From positions 1,054,001 to 1,118,000 of the forward strand of contig AP021858.1 of assembly GCA_017347465.1 (NCBI GenBank): a stretch of DNA of 64,000 nucleotides. The letters run 5' to 3'. Source of the stretch: Candidatus Nitrosymbiomonas proteolyticus (GTDB lineage Bacteria; Armatimonadota; Fimbriimonadia; Fimbriimonadales; Fimbriimonadaceae). The notes beneath the pieces are model-generated. The model searched no databases and was not told where the DNA came from. It saw nothing but the letters and a program-made list of their open reading frames with translations. Shown piece after piece: positions 16,684 to 23,961 of this stretch. The translations under genes were made by a program, and so were the position numbers. The number at the start of each line of letters is the position of its first letter. The stretch's first letter is position 1.

Positions 16684-18477
16684 ATGCGCAAGACACGCGC
16701 AACCCGAACCAAAACTGAATCCAAGGCAACCTCCAAGCGGCACCTCAAGACGCCGAATGTAGAGATCATCGTCAACGTCTCCAACCGCGAGACGCGCATC
16801 GCCGTTCTCGAAGGCCGCGACCTCATGGAATACCGAGTCGAACGCGACGAGAGAGTCGTGGGCTCGATCTTCAAGGGCATTGTCCAGAACGTCCTCCCCG
16901 GCATGGACGCCGCCTTCGTGGACATCGGATTGGAGCGGAACGCCTTCCTTTATGTGGCCGACATCATCCCCGATGACTCGAACGACAATTCGCCCGCTTC
17001 ATTGAAGCGAAGCGAACTCCGCCGAAGAAAAATCGCCGACCTCCTTCGCCCCGGCCAGCAGCTCATGGTGCAGGTTACCAAGGGTCCGCGGGGGACGAAG
17101 GGCGCGAGGGTGACGACTCGAATCTCGCTCCCCGGCAGGTACGTCGTGGTGATGCCGGAAGCGGCTCATGTCGGGGTCAGCCGCAAGATCGAGGAGCGAG
17201 CCGAGCGCGAGCGTCTCCGTAAAATCGGCGAGAAGATCGTCCCGGACGGCTTTGGGCTCATCATGCGGACCGAGTGCGAGGGCCGCACTGAAGCCGAACT
17301 GAAGGCCGACATCGCTTTCTTGCGACAGGTGTGGGCGCAGACCCTCGAGAACGCAAAGCGGGTGCGAGCCCCCGCCTGTGTCCATCGGGACCAAACTCTG
17401 CTGTACCGAACGGTCCGCGATATGTTCGCCGAGGAGATCGACCGCATGGTGATCGACGATCCGGACGAATATGAGAAGGTCCACCTGATCGCCAAGCTGA
17501 TCGCTCCGAGCATGAAGGACAAGATTCAGCTTTACGACAAGGACGTCCCCGTGTTCGACGCGTACGGGATCGAGCGCGACCTGGAGCGGCTCTTGCAGCA
17601 TAAGGTCTGGCTGAAGTCCGGCGGGTATTTGGTGGTCGATGAAATGGAGGCCCTCACGGCGATCGACATCAACACGGGCAAGCAGATCGGCTCGACCTCG
17701 CTAAGCGACACGATTCTCAAGGCCAATCTGGAGGCTGCGGACGAAGTCTGCCGGCAATTGCGTCTTCGCGATATGGGCGGCATCATCGTGATCGACTTTA
17801 TCGACATGGAGGCCGAGTCCGACCGGAAGGTGCTGCTCGAACACTTCAAGGCAAGGTTGGCGCAAGACCGGGCGCGCACTCGCGTGGGCCGCGTGTCCTC
17901 GCTGGGGCTCGTCGAAATCACCCGCAAGCGAACCGGTGAATCGGTCACCGAAGCGATCACCGAAATCTGCCCGATGTGTTTGGGGCGTGGGCGCATCCAT
18001 TCGAAGGACACGGTATCGATTTGGATCGAACACGACATGTGGCGGAAGGTCAACGAGCCCGGAAACGCGTTCCTTGTCGAATGCCACCCCGCGGTCGTGG
18101 AGGCCCTCATCGGAATCGATGGCGAAAACGTCGAACTCCTCGAGCACGAGATGCAGCGCGGAATCTACATTCGGGCCAACTTCGACTTGGAATACGAGGA
18201 GTACGAGATCCGTTCAGGCGCGACCGACGAATTCGACCGGGAGTTCATGGGCTATCGCCGCGCGCAGGTGGTCGAGGCCAATGTGCGACGCTCCGCTTTC
18301 GAGCACACGGGGAAGATCGTCGGTTGGACCGACAACGGATATTACGTCGAGCTGTTGGACGGCGTCGGGCACGTGGGGCAGAGAGCCAAGGTGTGCTTGC
18401 AGGATATCCGGCGCTCTTACGCCGTGGCCGACGTGATTCTCCAGGGATCGCAGGCGCCGCCCCGATCGATTACGTAA
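16684..18477 (+). CDS. rng: ribonuclease G/E
   Basis: RNase G/E is a single-strand-specific endoribonuclease of rRNA maturation and mRNA decay. The 597-residue protein has a basic N-terminal tail (1-23), an S1 domain (about 57-145, GIVQNVLPGMDAAFVDIG), the 5'-sensor/RNase H-like region, catalytic Asp328 (TAIDINTGK) and Asp371 (VIDFIDM), and the zinc-link CPMC at 429-432. The last 50 residues (TGKIVGWTDNGYYVELLDGVGHVG) resemble a TRAM-like beta barrel, unusual at this place. It lacks the long scaffold tail of RNase E. TACACT at 16608-16613 could be its -10 box. Confidence 0.92.
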   Translation: MRKTRATRTKTESKATSKRHLKTPNVEIIVNVSNRETRIAVLEGRDLMEYRVERDERVVGSIFKGIVQNVLPGMDAAFVDIGLERNAFLYVADIIPDDSNDNSPASLKRSELRRRKIADLLRPGQQLMVQVTKGPRGTKGARVTTRISLPGRYVVVMPEAAHVGVSRKIEERAERERLRKIGEKIVPDGFGLIMRTECEGRTEAELKADIAFLRQVWAQTLENAKRVRAPACVHRDQTLLYRTVRDMFAEEIDRMVIDDPDEYEKVHLIAKLIAPSMKDKIQLYDKDVPVFDAYGIERDLERLLQHKVWLKSGGYLVVDEMEALTAIDINTGKQIGSTSLSDTILKANLEAADEVCRQLRLRDMGGIIVIDFIDMEAESDRKVLLEHFKARLAQDRARTRVGRVSSLGLVEITRKRTGESVTEAITEICPMCLGRGRIHSKDTVSIWIEHDMWRKVNEPGNAFLVECHPAVVEALIGIDGENVELLEHEMQRGIYIRANFDLEYEEYEIRSGATDEFDREFMGYRRAQVVEANVRRSAFEHTGKIVGWTDNGYYVELLDGVGHVGQRAKVCLQDIRRSYAVADVILQGSQAPPRSIT

Positions 18478-18529
18478 TTCCGTGGCCCCTGCCTGCGCGA
18501 GGAGCGCCAAGATCGAACCCCGGCGCGGC

Positions 18530-18562
18530 GATGGCCTCATTCGCCATCATGTACATTTTTTT
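18530..18562 (+). terminator. possible Rho-independent terminator of rng
   Basis: A 6-bp stem (18530-18535 with 18543-18548, 7-base loop) followed, after seven further bases, by a run of seven T (18556-18562). The gap between stem and T-run is longer than in a standard terminator, and an 8-bp palindrome ATGTACAT (18549-18556) occupies it, so this may instead be part of the downstream regulatory region. Confidence 0.3.
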
Positions 18563-18592
18563 CGAGTCCATTGCGCGAAGAAGAGCAATTTT

Positions 18593-18612
18593 ATGTAGTA
18601 TTATGTCTACAT
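18593..18612 (+). promoter_or_regulatory. palindromic operator over the -10 box of the DinB-family gene
   Basis: A perfect inverted repeat ATGTAG-N8-CTACAT at 18593-18612. The spacer contains TATTAT (18599-18604), a good -10 box ending six bases before the ATG at 18611, so the transcript is probably leaderless and the operator overlaps both the -10 box and the start codon. A related palindrome, ATGTACAT, lies 37 bases upstream. The region is AT-rich in an otherwise GC-rich sequence. PadR and BlaI-type repressors bind ATGT/ACAT- or TACA/TGTA-type dyads and often control DinB-fold genes, but no such regulator gene is nearby. Confidence 0.5.
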
Positions 18613-19078
18613 GAATCTTGATCCATTTCTTCAAGCTATCGACCACTCCCGGACTTGGTTTTTCAAACTTGTGGACGGGCTGACCCCGGAGCAATGGGAC
18701 GCCAAGCCCTATCCCAACGTCAAGTCTCCCCGCGAGACGCTGGAGCACCTCGTGATCTCCGACCGCGTTTGCCCGGTCTTGCTGCAGGGAACCGAGCCTG
18801 ACTACGAAGCGTACCGACCCGAGGGGGAGCTTTCACCCGAGCAGCTTCTCGACCTTCTCCGCTCGACGCACGCCGAACGGATGAGTTGGCTGAAGGAGTT
18901 CACCGAGGGGAAATCGCCCGACGACACGATACGGACCGTCTATTCCGGCGAGCAGTCGCTGGCGTCCCAGCTCATCGACATCGCGACGGAAGATTGGTAC
19001 CACATCGGCCAGGTGAGCCTTGTACGGCAGGGCGTCGACCCCGCATGGGATTACTACGCCGTGTTCTACTCGGGATAG
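18611..19078 (+). CDS. DinB-fold metal-dependent protein
   Basis: A 155-residue four-helix protein of the DinB/YfiT superfamily. It starts MNLDPFLQAIDHSRTWFFKLVDGLTPEQWDAKP, has the first His ligand in TLEHLVISDR (about 47) and a second His cluster DWYHIGQVSLVRQG near 130. Members bind a metal through about three His and include thiol transferases (bacillithiol S-transferase, mycothiol-dependent maleylpyruvate isomerase), but most, like this one, have no known substrate. It is monocistronic behind a palindromic promoter. Low-molecular-weight thiol conjugation in stress defence is a reasonable but untested guess. Confidence 0.78.
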   Translation: MNLDPFLQAIDHSRTWFFKLVDGLTPEQWDAKPYPNVKSPRETLEHLVISDRVCPVLLQGTEPDYEAYRPEGELSPEQLLDLLRSTHAERMSWLKEFTEGKSPDDTIRTVYSGEQSLASQLIDIATEDWYHIGQVSLVRQGVDPAWDYYAVFYSG

Positions 19079-19114
19079 GTTGCTCTTGGAGGGGGATTCT
19101 GGCAAAATGGCGGC

Positions 19115-19774
19115 ATGAGCGCGTTATTGCTAGCCATCGCCCTCCTGCAGGGCCCCAACACTCTCACGCCGGACGAGGCGCAGCAGGGGTGGAAGCTGCT
19201 GTTCGACGGGAAGACCACGCAAGGCTGGCACAACTTCAAATCGAAGACGGTCGGCCCCGGCTGGAAGGTCGAAGACGGCATCTTGACGAGCGTCGATCCC
19301 GCTACTGCGGGCGACATCGTGACCGACGAGAAGTTTCAGTGGTTCGAGCTGTCGCTTGAATTTCGCCTGACCAAGCGCGGTAACAGCGGTGTGCTATTTC
19401 GGGTCACCGACGAGGGCGAGCAGACTTGGCACTCCGGACCGGAGATTCAAATCTATGACCATGTAGGCGACGCGCCCGCGGAAAAGACGGGTTGGCTCTA
19501 CCAACTCTATTCGTCCCCGGTCGATGCCGCCCGTCCGCCCGGTGAATGGAACCACCTGAGACTCCTCGTGAGTCCCGAAAAATGCCGGACGCACCTGAAC
19601 GGGACCCTCTATTACGAGTTCGTGATCGACAGCCCAGAGTTCTGGAAGCGCGTCGCAGAGAGTAAGTTCGTGCGTTATCCGATGTTCGCAAAGTCCAAGG
19701 TCGGCAGCATCGGCATTCAGGGGGATCATGGCGTCGTTTCCTTCCGAAACGTCAAGATCAGGCCGATCCAGTGA
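19115..19774 (+). CDS. secreted DUF1080 protein (3-keto-disaccharide hydrolase family)
   Basis: A 219-residue protein with a short hydrophobic N-terminal segment (MSALLLAIALLQG) that could act as a signal peptide, followed by one DUF1080 concanavalin-like domain. Family features are GWKLLFDGKTTQGWHNF, the WKVEDGIL strand, TDEKFQWFELSLEFRLTKRGNSGVLFRV and GPEIQIYDH. DUF1080 proteins are abundant in Planctomycetes, Bacteroidetes and related groups and include enzymes that cleave 3-keto-glycosides. It is followed 34 bases later by a second, diverged DUF1080 gene. CAAAAT ends six bases before the ATG. Confidence 0.8.
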   Translation: MSALLLAIALLQGPNTLTPDEAQQGWKLLFDGKTTQGWHNFKSKTVGPGWKVEDGILTSVDPATAGDIVTDEKFQWFELSLEFRLTKRGNSGVLFRVTDEGEQTWHSGPEIQIYDHVGDAPAEKTGWLYQLYSSPVDAARPPGEWNHLRLLVSPEKCRTHLNGTLYYEFVIDSPEFWKRVAESKFVRYPMFAKSKVGSIGIQGDHGVVSFRNVKIRPIQ

Positions 19775-19808
19775 GTGGAGTAGGTTGGCGTAGGGAGGAT
19801 CTCGCGAC

Positions 19809-20570
19809 ATGATCCCCGCGCTCTTGGCCTGCCTCGCGCTCGCGCAGGCTTTTCCTCAGGAAGCGGCATGGACGCCGATCTTCAACGGTCGAAACTTGGA
19901 CGGGTGGACCGCCAAAATCACCGGATACGAGTTCGGCGAGAACTTCGCCGACACGTTTCGAGTCTCCGGCGGGGCGATTCAGGTCAGTTATGACGGATAC
20001 GGAGGGCAGTTCAAGGGCCGCTTCGGGCATCTCTTTTACAGGACCTCGTATTCGAGCTACGTCCTAAGGTTGGAATACCGGTTCTTGGGAGACCAGCTTC
20101 CCGACGGGCCCGGTTGGGCTTTCCGCAACAGCGGGATCATGTTTCACTGCCAGGACCCGAAAACCCTTCGCAAGGATCAGGACTTTCCCGTTTCGCTCGA
20201 AATGCAGCTACTGGGCGGCAACGGTAAGGACCCGCGATCCACAGGGAACATCTGCACACCGGGAACGCACATCTTCTATCAGGGCAAGCTGTGGACCCAG
20301 CATTGCACCGATTCTTCTTCGAGCACGTACCACGGCGATCGATGGGTGAAAGCGGAGATCGAAGTGCGGGCGGACGGGACCATCCTGCATCGCATCGAAG
20401 GGCAGACGGTTCTGGAATACGGCGGTGCGCAGCTTGATCCCTCGGACGCCGACGCCAAGCGTCTTCTCGACTCCGCGAAGGGCGAATCGGCGTTGCGGTC
20501 GGGCTGGATCGCGCTTCAATCGGAGAGTTCGCCCTGCGAATTCCGCAAGATTGAGATTCGAAGGCTCTAA
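19809..20570 (+). CDS. second secreted DUF1080 protein
   Basis: A 253-residue DUF1080-like protein with a signal peptide (MIPALLACLALAQAFPQEA) and the domain features FNGRNLDGWTAKI, FRVSGGAIQVSYDGYGG, YVLRLEYRF, FRNSGIMFHC and VSLEMQLLGG. Compared with its upstream neighbour it has an insertion around a possible disulfide pair (NICTPGTHIFY and WTQHCTD) and a longer C-terminal strand region ending CEFRKIEIRRL. GGGAGG lies upstream at proper spacing. The two probably act together outside the cytoplasm on a sugar substrate; the reaction is not shown. Confidence 0.78.
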   Translation: MIPALLACLALAQAFPQEAAWTPIFNGRNLDGWTAKITGYEFGENFADTFRVSGGAIQVSYDGYGGQFKGRFGHLFYRTSYSSYVLRLEYRFLGDQLPDGPGWAFRNSGIMFHCQDPKTLRKDQDFPVSLEMQLLGGNGKDPRSTGNICTPGTHIFYQGKLWTQHCTDSSSSTYHGDRWVKAEIEVRADGTILHRIEGQTVLEYGGAQLDPSDADAKRLLDSAKGESALRSGWIALQSESSPCEFRKIEIRRL

Positions 20571-20589
20571 CGCTTTTGCGTACCTCGGT

Positions 20590-21798
20590 CTACTTGATCT
20601 GGGCGAACCTGTGCTTGCCCACGCGAAGCACCCTTCCTCGGAGAGCCTCGGCCTCGACTTTTCCAAACGGGTCGGTGAACTTCTCACCATCCAACGAAAC
20701 CCCGCCTTGCTTGATCAGATCGCGGGCCGCGCTCACGGACTTCGCCATGCCAAGCCCGTGGATCAAGTGGGGGAGGGAAACTGCACCGTCCTGAATCAGG
20801 TCGGGCGGCAGAAGGGTTTCAGCGGCTTCGACAGGCTGCTCGCGCTTACTGAAGACTTCGATGAAGTACCGGTCCGCTTCCTCAGCGGCTTGTTCGGAGT
20901 GGTACAGGGCGACGATCTCCCTGGCCAATCGGCGTTTGGCGTCGCGAGGGTTGAGTTGACCCGCCTTGCACTCCGCCATCATCCGCTCGACTTCAGGCAA
21001 AGGCACGTCGGTGCAGAGCTCGAACCAGTTCGCCATGACCTCGTCCGGGATCGACATTGCCTTGCCAAAGATTTCGTTGGGTTCCTCGGTGATGCCGATG
21101 TAGTTGCCGAGCGACTGGGACATCTTCTCCTTGCCGTCGGTGCCCACAAGCAACGGGCACAGCATGACGACCTGGCCCTCTTGATCGAAGTGGGGTTGAA
21201 GGTGCCGGCCGAGGAGGTTGTTGAACTTCTGGTCGGTGCCTCCCAGTTCGATGTCGGCTTTCAACGCGACCGAATCGTAGGCTTGGCAGAGGGGGTAGAG
21301 GATTTCGTGAAGGGCGATGGGCCGCTGTTCACTCAAGCGCTTTTCGAAGTCGTCTCGCTCAAGGATTCGAGCGACCGTCACTTGTGATGCCAGTCGAATT
21401 ACGTCTTCGAAGCTCATCGAACCGAGCCAGTCTGCGTTGTAGCTGATCTCGGTGCGGTCGGGGTCAAGGATCTTGTAGAGTTGCTTTTCGATCTCGCGGA
21501 CGTTGGCGACGACTTCTTCGCGGCTGAGTTGGGGACGGGTCTTGCTCTTTCCGCTTGGGTCGCCGATCCGCGCGGTGAAGTCCCCGATGACGAGGCACGC
21601 CGTGTGGCCGAGGCGCTGAAAATCCCTTAGCTTCCGGAGAACGACGGCCCAGCCCAGGGTCACATGGGCCACGGTCGGGTCGACTCCGAGCTTGACGCGA
21701 AGGCTCTTTCCGGCTCGCAGCTTGTTCGCGAGGTCCTCTTCGCTAATGATTTCGGTGGTTCCGCGCCTGAGGAATTCGATTTGCTCGTCGATGGTCAT
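20590..21798 (-). CDS. tyrS: tyrosyl-tRNA synthetase
   Basis: TyrS charges tRNA-Tyr. The 402-residue class I synthetase has a HIGH-like motif HVTLG near residue 45 (after LGVDPT), the Tyr-pocket GGTDQKFN near 187 and a KMSKS-like loop KMSQS at 225-229. The C-terminal 60 residues form an S4 RNA-binding domain (SVSAARDLIKQGGVSLDG). A TACACT hexamer ends ten bases before the ATG and no Shine-Dalgarno sequence is present. The 3' end is convergent with the second DUF1080 gene, separated by 19 bases. Confidence 0.93.
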   Translation of the reverse strand: MTIDEQIEFLRRGTTEIISEEDLANKLRAGKSLRVKLGVDPTVAHVTLGWAVVLRKLRDFQRLGHTACLVIGDFTARIGDPSGKSKTRPQLSREEVVANVREIEKQLYKILDPDRTEISYNADWLGSMSFEDVIRLASQVTVARILERDDFEKRLSEQRPIALHEILYPLCQAYDSVALKADIELGGTDQKFNNLLGRHLQPHFDQEGQVVMLCPLLVGTDGKEKMSQSLGNYIGITEEPNEIFGKAMSIPDEVMANWFELCTDVPLPEVERMMAECKAGQLNPRDAKRRLAREIVALYHSEQAAEEADRYFIEVFSKREQPVEAAETLLPPDLIQDGAVSLPHLIHGLGMAKSVSAARDLIKQGGVSLDGEKFTDPFGKVEAEALRGRVLRVGKHRFAQIK

Positions 21799-21808
21799 CG
21801 AAGCGGGA

Positions 21809-21814
21809 AGTGTA
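21809..21814 (-). promoter_or_regulatory. putative -10 box (TACACT) of tyrS
   Basis: GGTACACT context on the minus strand, ten bases before the tyrS ATG. It implies a 5' leader of three to four bases. There is no T-box-like leader. Confidence 0.35.
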
Positions 21815-21855
21815 CCGTTTGAGCCGAGTCTCCGCGAACGGCTCAGAATCGAAGC

Positions 21856-22398
21856 CTAACTTGGAAACTCCCATTCCAGCGCCGATTGCGCCCGCCGCGC
21901 CTGTTCTCCGACGCCGAGAACGTCGAGCGGGGGGAGGTGCAGAAACCCGACTCGCCAATCGGGGAACTCAGCGAGCGCGCGGTAATACAGGTAATTGCAG
22001 AGGTACTTGCCCGCGTCCGTGCTGACCTCGAACTCATCGTCAGGGGCCGCCGTCAGAGCCTTCCTCCACAAGGTCCCGGCCCGTTGATTTGGACCCGCCG
22101 GGTCGATGGGGCCGGGCCCGAACTGCACCCCCTGATTGTCGCAAAGCTCGCCCATGAAGTTCTTTGCCAAGCACTCCAACTGGGGCAGCACGCAGAAGCT
22201 CGAATGGCCCAGAAGCATGAGAACCCGCCTCCGATCTCTCGGAAAGGTCGCCAAGAACTCCTCGATGGCTTCGAAAGTCACGTCCAATATCCGGTGCTCG
22301 AACCCCAAGAGCGGCGCGACCGCTTCGGAGGAGTTATGGACGACGGAGCGAAAGGGACCGAAGCCCGTCACAAATACCGAATCGAGGGAATCATGCAT
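21856..22398 (-). CDS. pcp: pyroglutamyl-peptidase I (C15)
   Basis: Pcp removes N-terminal pyroglutamate from peptides. The 180-residue protein opens with VFVTGFGPF, has the nucleophile Cys in [14 protein letters not shown] (about 134) and the catalytic His in GFLHLPPL (about 155). A Glu in the [10 protein letters not shown] segment takes the usual place of the third residue. It is slightly shorter than typical members (200-215). The ATG lies only seven bases after the 3' end of tRNA-Leu on the same strand, so the gene may be transcribed with the tRNA. No ribosome-binding site fits in that gap. Confidence 0.85.
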   Translation of the reverse strand: MHDSLDSVFVTGFGPFRSVVHNSSEAVAPLLGFEHRILDVTFEAIEEFLATFPRDRRRVLMLLGHSSFCVLPQLECLAKNFMGELCDNQGVQFGPGPIDPAGPNQRAGTLWRKALTAAPDDEFEVSTDAGKYLCNYLYYRALAEFPDWRVGFLHLPPLDVLGVGEQARRAQSALEWEFPS

Positions 22399-22405
22399 CG
22401 CGCTA

Positions 22406-22491
22406 TGGTGCCCGGGGTGGGATTCGAACCCACACGACCTTGCGGCCAGCGGATTTTAAGTCCGCAGCGTCTACCGTTCCGCCACCCGGGC
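22406..22491 (-). tRNA. tRNA-Leu (anticodon TAA)
   Basis: Reading the minus strand from 22491, an 86-base type II tRNA begins GCCCGGGTGGCGGAACGG. It has the anticodon loop CTTAAAA (anticodon TAA, codon TTA), a variable arm CTGGCCGCAAGGTCGTG, a T-arm with GGTTCGAATCC, a closing acceptor strand CCCGGGC, discriminator A and an encoded CCA at 22408-22406. The long variable arm and discriminator A are leucine features. A TACAAT box lies ten bases upstream, and pcp follows immediately downstream. Confidence 0.97.
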
Positions 22492-22501
22492 CCGGGCCCG
22501 A

Positions 22502-22507
22502 ATTGTA
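22502..22507 (-). promoter_or_regulatory. putative -10 box (TACAAT) of tRNA-Leu
   Basis: GGTACAATTC on the minus strand, ten bases before the first tRNA base. It is the only -10-like element before the tRNA, and the position suits a start of transcription about four bases upstream of the mature 5' end. Confidence 0.5.
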
Positions 22508-22535
22508 CCGGCCTCGCCCCGGTCCCGACGCGACA

Positions 22536-22565
22536 TTGAAATCCATGCGGCCAAGAGGGCATAAT
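22536..22565 (+). promoter_or_regulatory. candidate sigma-70 promoter for rpmG-rpmF
   Basis: TTGAAA (22536-22541), an 18-base spacer and CATAAT (22560-22565), 41 bases before the rpmG ATG. This is the best two-part promoter match in the window. It is back to back with the tRNA-Leu promoter. Confidence 0.55.
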
Positions 22566-22606
22566 CTAAAGCCTTGCTGGGCGTTTCGCCCGGCGAGAGG
22601 TGCGAC

Positions 22607-22774
22607 ATGGCGAAAAAAGGCGAAGCCCGAGAGATCATTCGAATCGTGTGTACTGAGGACGGTAAGAACTATTACACGACGACGAAGAACAAGAACAACA
22701 CGAAGGACCGCTTGGAGTTGATGAAATTCAACCCGAACCTTCGCAAAATGACGCTGCACCGCGAGAAGAAGTAA
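22607..22774 (+). CDS. rpmG: 50S ribosomal protein bL33
   Basis: A 55-residue basic protein, [28 protein letters not shown] and onwards, ending [11 protein letters not shown], which matches bL33. Only one Cys is present, so this is the zinc-free (C-minus) form. A GAGAGG ribosome-binding site precedes the ATG. It is followed 26 bases later by the bL32 gene. Confidence 0.93.
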   Translation: MAKKGEAREIIRIVCTEDGKNYYTTTKNKNNTKDRLELMKFNPNLRKMTLHREKK

Positions 22775-22800
22775 CGATTTTTTGAACGAGGACCGAAACC

Positions 22801-23007
22801 ATGCCGCTGCCCAAAAGACGCCACAGTCACCAGCGCACCGCACTGCGCCGGACGCACTACACGACCGAGCTTCCCGAAGTGACGGAAGAGCGTAAGGTCG
22901 GAGGCGAGTCGTTCCACTTGAACCACAACGCGACGAACGACGGATATTACAAGGGTCGACGCCTGCCCGGCTTCCGGGACAAGCGGCCGAAGCCCGCCGC
23001 CGAATAA
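22801..23007 (+). CDS. rpmF: 50S ribosomal protein bL32
   Basis: A 68-residue protein that starts MPLPKRRHSHQRTALRRTHY, the basic bL32 N-terminus, and ends with GYYKGRRLPGF, the family C-terminal motif. The four zinc Cys of C-plus bL32 are absent. The middle segment TELPEVTEERKVGGESFHLN replaces the zinc ribbon. It is co-directional with rpmG and its 3' end abuts the convergent CDF transporter gene. Confidence 0.88.
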   Translation: MPLPKRRHSHQRTALRRTHYTTELPEVTEERKVGGESFHLNHNATNDGYYKGRRLPGFRDKRPKPAAE

Positions 23008-23008
23008 G

Positions 23009-23914
23009 TCACTCGCCGTGCTCCTTCTTGCGGTGCTCCAGTTCCGCTTCGTGCGGTTCGTAGTGGATGCTGACTTGGCTCCCCGGAAACTCTTGCGATA
23101 GCTCCCGTTCGATCTCTTCGGCGAGGTCATGCGCCTCGATAAAGCTGAGGTCGTCGTCGAGCATCACGTGGAGCTCGATGAACCTGCGCGACCCTACCTT
23201 TCGGGCGCGGAGGTTATGGAACCCTCGCACTTCGGGGTGCAGGTTCAGGGCGGTTTCGAGCCGCCGAATCTCGTCCTCCGGGAGCGCTCCGTCCATCAGG
23301 GGATGAAGGCTTGCGTAGAGCTGCCGAAAGGCCAGCGACATGGCGACAAGCGCGAAGAGGATCGCCACTCCGGAGTCGATCGCCTCGATCCCGGTCATTC
23401 CGACGAGCAGGAGTCCCACCAGGACTCCGCCCGACATCAGGGCATCCGTTCTTAGGTGAAGGCTTTCGGCGGCGAGCGAGGGCGATTCGAACTCGCGGTT
23501 TCGTCGGGTGAGGTGCCCCGCGACGATCAGGTTGGAGATCACCGCATATCCCATTCCAAGAGCCGCCCAGTCCCACCGGATCGACTCCGGGGATAACAGT
23601 CTTCGATAGGCCGCCCAGACGATAAACACGCTGGTCAGGAGGATCAACAGCATTTGGAATGCGCTGGAGAGAATCTCGGCCTTGCCGTGCCCATAAGGGT
23701 GCTCCCGATCTGGGGGGAGCGCGGAGACTCGGAGAACCACTAGAGTCAGAGCCGACATCAGCACGTCGGCGGAAGATTGCAGCGCTTCGCCGAGTGCGCT
23801 CACGCTTCCGCTCACCCAAGCCGTGACGACCTTGACGCCCACTACGACGACCGTCGAAAGTAGCGCGACCGCCGCAAGTCTCTGCGAACCCGTTGTCGTG
23901 CGTGAGCGTACCAA
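23009..23914 (-). CDS. cation diffusion facilitator (CDF) metal transporter
   Basis: A 301-residue CDF exporter with six hydrophobic helices and a cytoplasmic C-terminal ferredoxin-like domain (from about residue 205, HPEVRGFHNLRARKVGSRRFIELHVMLD). The family signature DREHPYGHGKAEILSS is intact. The transmembrane metal site reads QxxxD in helix 2 (GEALQSSADVL) and HxxxD in helix 5 (LHLRTDAL), so one usual His/Asp ligand is Gln. The start is TTG; CAGAAT ends six bases before it, and no later start codon gives a full first helix. The gene diverges from recN. Confidence 0.85.
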   Translation of the reverse strand: MVRSRTTTGSQRLAAVALLSTVVVVGVKVVTAWVSGSVSALGEALQSSADVLMSALTLVVLRVSALPPDREHPYGHGKAEILSSAFQMLLILLTSVFIVWAAYRRLLSPESIRWDWAALGMGYAVISNLIVAGHLTRRNREFESPSLAAESLHLRTDALMSGGVLVGLLLVGMTGIEAIDSGVAILFALVAMSLAFRQLYASLHPLMDGALPEDEIRRLETALNLHPEVRGFHNLRARKVGSRRFIELHVMLDDDLSFIEAHDLAEEIERELSQEFPGSQVSIHYEPHEAELEHRKKEHGE

Positions 23915-23920
23915 CGGAGT

Positions 23921-23926
23921 ATTCTG
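23921..23926 (-). promoter_or_regulatory. putative -10 box (CAGAAT) of the CDF gene
   Basis: CAGAAT on the minus strand six bases before the TTG start, the spacing expected if transcription begins at the start codon. The overlapping plus-strand TATTCT (23920-23925) could serve recN, giving it a leader of about 30 bases. Confidence 0.35.
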
Positions 23927-23961
23927 GCACCTGCATCATCGGATCGTTCGAGCGAAAGAAG

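Noticed and set aside
22488-22500. A CCCGGG repeat beside tRNA-Leu as an integration site
   Set aside because: It is a short low-complexity duplication of the acceptor-stem sequence, with no integrase gene or second copy of the tRNA 3' end nearby.
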